Translations under genes and position numbers: made by a program
Shown: in pieces, positions 32,374 to 34,220 of the stretch
How the letters are laid out: each line of letters begins with the position of its first letter
Numbering within the stretch: position 1 is the stretch's first letter
Source of the DNA: Chloroflexota bacterium
Lineage (GTDB): Bacteria; Chloroflexota; Dehalococcoidia; Lucifugimonadales; Australimonadaceae
Direction of reading: 5' to 3'
NCBI GenBank assembly: GCA_027618515.1
Contig: JAQCEV010000023.1
Span: forward strand, 1 to 34,220
DNA: 34,220 nt
Notes under the pieces: model-generated
Databases searched by the model: none
Told to the model about the DNA's origin: nothing
Seen by the model: only the letters and a program-made list of their open reading frames with translations

Positions 32374-32406
32374 CTCGAACGCATCTCCATCAAGGGAGCA
32401 TAAGAC

Positions 32407-33162
32407 ATCGAGCCTCAGCCCAAAGACTCCGACCGGGTAGACGACGAGCCTGAAGTAGACGAGCCAGAAGACGACGAGTCCGACGAGTTCGAGGATTACG
32501 ACGACGATGAGCTCGACGAATTCGAAGAACTCAACGCGTCGAACTCCTCGGCAACGTTCCTCGATCAGCGCTGGTTTCGTTGGGTTGCCATCGGCATAGC
32601 GGCTCTTGTCGTGATGTCGTTTTCGCTGCCCGTCCTTGCTCCGTTTTTCGGCAACAGCTCCCCCAGCGCTGCTGATCCCAACGAGCCTCAATCCCTCCCC
32701 GACTTCATCCTGCCCACCGCAGATGGTGGAGACATGCGCCTCTCTGAGCGCGCCGCTTCCTACTCCACCATCGTCCTCATCTTCCACCGTGGTTACGACT
32801 GCACAGGTTGCCGCGCCCAGCTTGCTGAACTGCAATCCGGCTACAACGACCTGCGCATCGAAGGCGCTGAAGTCCTCGCCATCGGCCTCGACGACCAACT
32901 CAACACGCAACGACTCGCGCAGCAATTGAACGTCCGCTTCCCCATGCTCGTCGACGCAACTGGCGTAGTCGCCTCCAGTTACGGCCTCCGTCAAGCACTC
33001 GAGACCGACTTCACCAGCGCGATCCTGATCCTGAACGGTGATCTCCAGTTGCTCGCCACTCGCCTCGCGACCAGCACCGACCAAACCCTACCGGTAGAAG
33101 CCATCGTCGACGCGATTCGCGAAGCCAATGGCACCGGCAACGCAGGCGGCACCGCTAGCTAG
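32407..33162 (+). CDS. membrane-anchored peroxiredoxin-like protein with non-standard ATC start
   Basis: About 251 residues, if translation begins at ATC 32407. An AGGGAG site (32393-32398) sits eight bases upstream, a TAA is two codons before, and no ATG, GTG or TTG occurs in frame until 32611, which is inside the membrane helix. The N-terminal 45 residues are rich in Asp and Glu, then comes RWFRWVAIGIAALVVMSFSL, one helix, and an outside redoxin domain: LPDFILPTADGGDMRL, IVLIFHRGYDCTGCRAQLAEL with Cys-x-x-Cys where the peroxidatic Cys is expected, VLAIGLDD, and FPMLVDATGVVASSYGLRQ. It probably reduces peroxides or acts as a thiol oxidoreductase. It follows the sulfur carrier gene by 33 bases. 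Confidence 0.82.
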   Translation: MEPQPKDSDRVDDEPEVDEPEDDESDEFEDYDDDELDEFEELNASNSSATFLDQRWFRWVAIGIAALVVMSFSLPVLAPFFGNSSPSAADPNEPQSLPDFILPTADGGDMRLSERAASYSTIVLIFHRGYDCTGCRAQLAELQSGYNDLRIEGAEVLAIGLDDQLNTQRLAQQLNVRFPMLVDATGVVASSYGLRQALETDFTSAILILNGDLQLLATRLATSTDQTLPVEAIVDAIREANGTGNAGGTAS

Positions 33163-33195
33163 CCGGACGCGCTAGGCCATCTGGCCTCGCCGGGG

Positions 33196-33208
33196 TAGAA
33201 TCCCCGCC
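33196..33208 (+). promoter_or_regulatory. predicted -10 for a leaderless MFS transporter transcript
   Basis: TAGAAT (33196-33201) sits seven bases before the GTG at 33209, so the transcript would start at the start codon. No ribosome site is seen and no -35 is obvious. Confidence 0.45.
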
Positions 33209-34177
33209 GTGACCCAATCCACCCGCACAAGACCATTCCATTGGGTGAGCCGCGACGCCTGGCTCATCATCAGTGCGCGCTCTTTGCGAACCTTCGCCCA
33301 AGCGTCGATCTCTGTATTCTTCGCCATATACATGGTCGAGCTTGGCTACTCAATAACCGAAGCCGGCCTCCTCGCCACCATCGGTTCGGGCGGCAGCGCC
33401 GTCTTCGCGTTCCTCATCGTCTTCGTAGGGGACACCATCGGTCGTCGGAAACTCCTCGTGGGTTTCTCCATCCTCATGGGCCTCGGCGGACTCGGATTCG
33501 CCTTCACCGATGAGTACGCCGTACTCGCGCTCGTCTCGTTCTTCATGGGCAGCCTAGCAATCACTGGCGGAGGCCCCCGTGGGCCGATCCAGCCGCTAGA
33601 GACGGCAAGCCTCCCCGATACCACCGACGCGGAACACCGAACCGAACTCTACGCGCTGTCCGGCATCATCGAACGCATCGCCAGGGTCCTCGGCAGCCTC
33701 GCCGCCGCCCTACCCGCCCTGTTCGTCGTCGTCTTCGATATCACCGACGTTCAGAGCTTCAAAGTGATGTTCGTCTCATACGCCGTGATCATGCTCGCGT
33801 CGGCACTCATGTACTCGTTCCTCTCACCTGCCGTGACACACCACGCAACCGTCGCAGGAACGGAACCGAAACGCGGTTGGCAGAACCCACTTGCACTGCC
33901 TTCCCGCCGTACCATCTTCACCCTCGCCGCTATCTTCTCCGTCGACAGCTTCGCCACACGCTTCGTCTTCTTCGCTCTCGTTGCGCTGTGGTTCAAAACC
34001 AAGTTCGGCCTCGACCTTAGTGAGGTCAGTTACCAACTCGCCGCCTCAACCCTGCTCAGCGCTGTATCCCTCTGGGCGGCAGCCAAGCTCGCCAACAGGA
34101 TCGGGCTGCTGAACACCATCGTCTTCACGCACATCTCGGCCGTCATATGCACGGTCGTGTCCCGTCAAGTGGTGTAA
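33209..34177 (+). CDS. MFS transporter, 3' end disrupted
   Basis: This 322-residue frame starts at GTG 33209. It shows ten or so membrane helices in the MFS pattern, with the loop 2-3 motif GDTIGRRKLLVGFS (the Gly-Asp-x-x-Gly-Arg-Arg family signature) and a long central loop after helix 6. Most members have 12 helices and about 400 residues. The sequence matches the family through LANRIGLLNTIVFTHI and then loses it: the last residues are not hydrophobic and end at a TAA that is part of an IS256-like end sequence (from about 34153). So this is most likely the front part of an interrupted gene. Substrate is unknown. Confidence 0.78.
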   Translation: MTQSTRTRPFHWVSRDAWLIISARSLRTFAQASISVFFAIYMVELGYSITEAGLLATIGSGGSAVFAFLIVFVGDTIGRRKLLVGFSILMGLGGLGFAFTDEYAVLALVSFFMGSLAITGGGPRGPIQPLETASLPDTTDAEHRTELYALSGIIERIARVLGSLAAALPALFVVVFDITDVQSFKVMFVSYAVIMLASALMYSFLSPAVTHHATVAGTEPKRGWQNPLALPSRRTIFTLAAIFSVDSFATRFVFFALVALWFKTKFGLDLSEVSYQLAASTLLSAVSLWAAAKLANRIGLLNTIVFTHISAVICTVVSRQVV

Positions 34178-34220
34178 GAGCGTCACCCTCGTACTGTGAT
34201 CAGGCTGCTCCAACGGGGAG
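34153..34220 (+). mobile_element. possible left end of an IS256/mutator-family insertion sequence
   Basis: The stretch GGTCGTGTCCCGTCAAGTGG followed by TGTAA resembles the terminal repeats of IS256-family elements, which commonly carry GTCC near the tip and GTGTAA about 20 bases in. The downstream bases to the window edge lead to GGGGAG, a possible ribosome site for a transposase lying outside. The element interrupts the MFS gene. Neither the second end nor the transposase is visible, and the exact boundary is a guess. Confidence 0.4.

Noticed and set aside
32430-32545. A tandem DNA repeat in the GAC/GAG-rich stretch
   Set aside because: It is an irregular run of Asp and Glu codons in the acidic tail of the peroxiredoxin-like protein; no fixed repeat unit was found.

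Overview
The window is a GC-rich, gene-dense bacterial chromosome segment with short gaps between genes. No CRISPR, phage or plasmid genes were seen. Three features suggest a free-living, probably aerobic Chloroflexota of the SAR202/Dehalococcoidia type, though this is inference without a marker-gene tree: a dnaJ-hspR-clpC operon with HAIR-type operators; abundant oxidative genes (Rieske oxygenase, FAD-linked oxidase, two DUF427 proteins, persulfide dioxygenase-rhodanese); and an NHL-thioredoxin protein. All three stop codons are used as ordinary terminators (rplL ends TAA, tuf TAG, secE, ispD and ispF TGA).

Layout. 1-2176: two DUF427 genes (the first cut by the window edge), a nitroreductase with an in-frame TGA, and a DinB-family protein. 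2227-7196, minus strand: the classic translation/transcription cluster tRNA-Tyr, tRNA-Thr, tuf, rpmG, secE, nusG, rplK, rplA, rplJ, rplL, with an L10-leader-like attenuator and a closing terminator. 7197-7635: non-coding region with promoters, a terminator and perhaps a small RNA. 7636-10368: small membrane protein, NHL-thioredoxin protein and PAP2 phosphatase. 10605-13169, plus strand: gatB, secG and a SAM hydrolase-type protein. 13166-18777, minus strand: NAD(P)-binding protein, FAD-linked oxidase, and a phospho-relay trio (hybrid kinase, Rcp1-like regulator, PAS kinase); the oxidase and both kinases each carry one in-frame stop. 18964-22981, minus strand: Rieske oxygenase, then a tightly coupled ispD-ispF-cysS unit. 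23165-26304: MBL-rhodanese, aldo/keto reductase and alpha/beta hydrolase. 26354-30306, minus strand: dnaJ-hspR-clpC heat-shock operon under two HspR-type operators. 30532-34220, plus strand: threonine synthase-like PLP enzyme, NIL-domain protein, MoaD/ThiS-like carrier ending Gly-Gly-Cys, a membrane-anchored peroxiredoxin with no standard start codon, and an MFS transporter that appears to be cut by the end of an IS256-like element.

The most unusual signal is five otherwise intact genes, each carrying exactly one in-frame stop (three TGA, two TAG), plus a sixth whose best start is ATC. The interruptions fall next to or on highly conserved residues, including the codon right after the phospho-accepting His of a kinase. 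Three of the five lie between 14.5 and 18.0 kb. Real local gene decay, strain polymorphism, substitution errors in the assembly and stop read-through all remain possible. The second notable signal is the PLP enzyme-NIL-ubiquitin-like carrier cassette, which looks like a protein-thiocarboxylate sulfur-transfer route.
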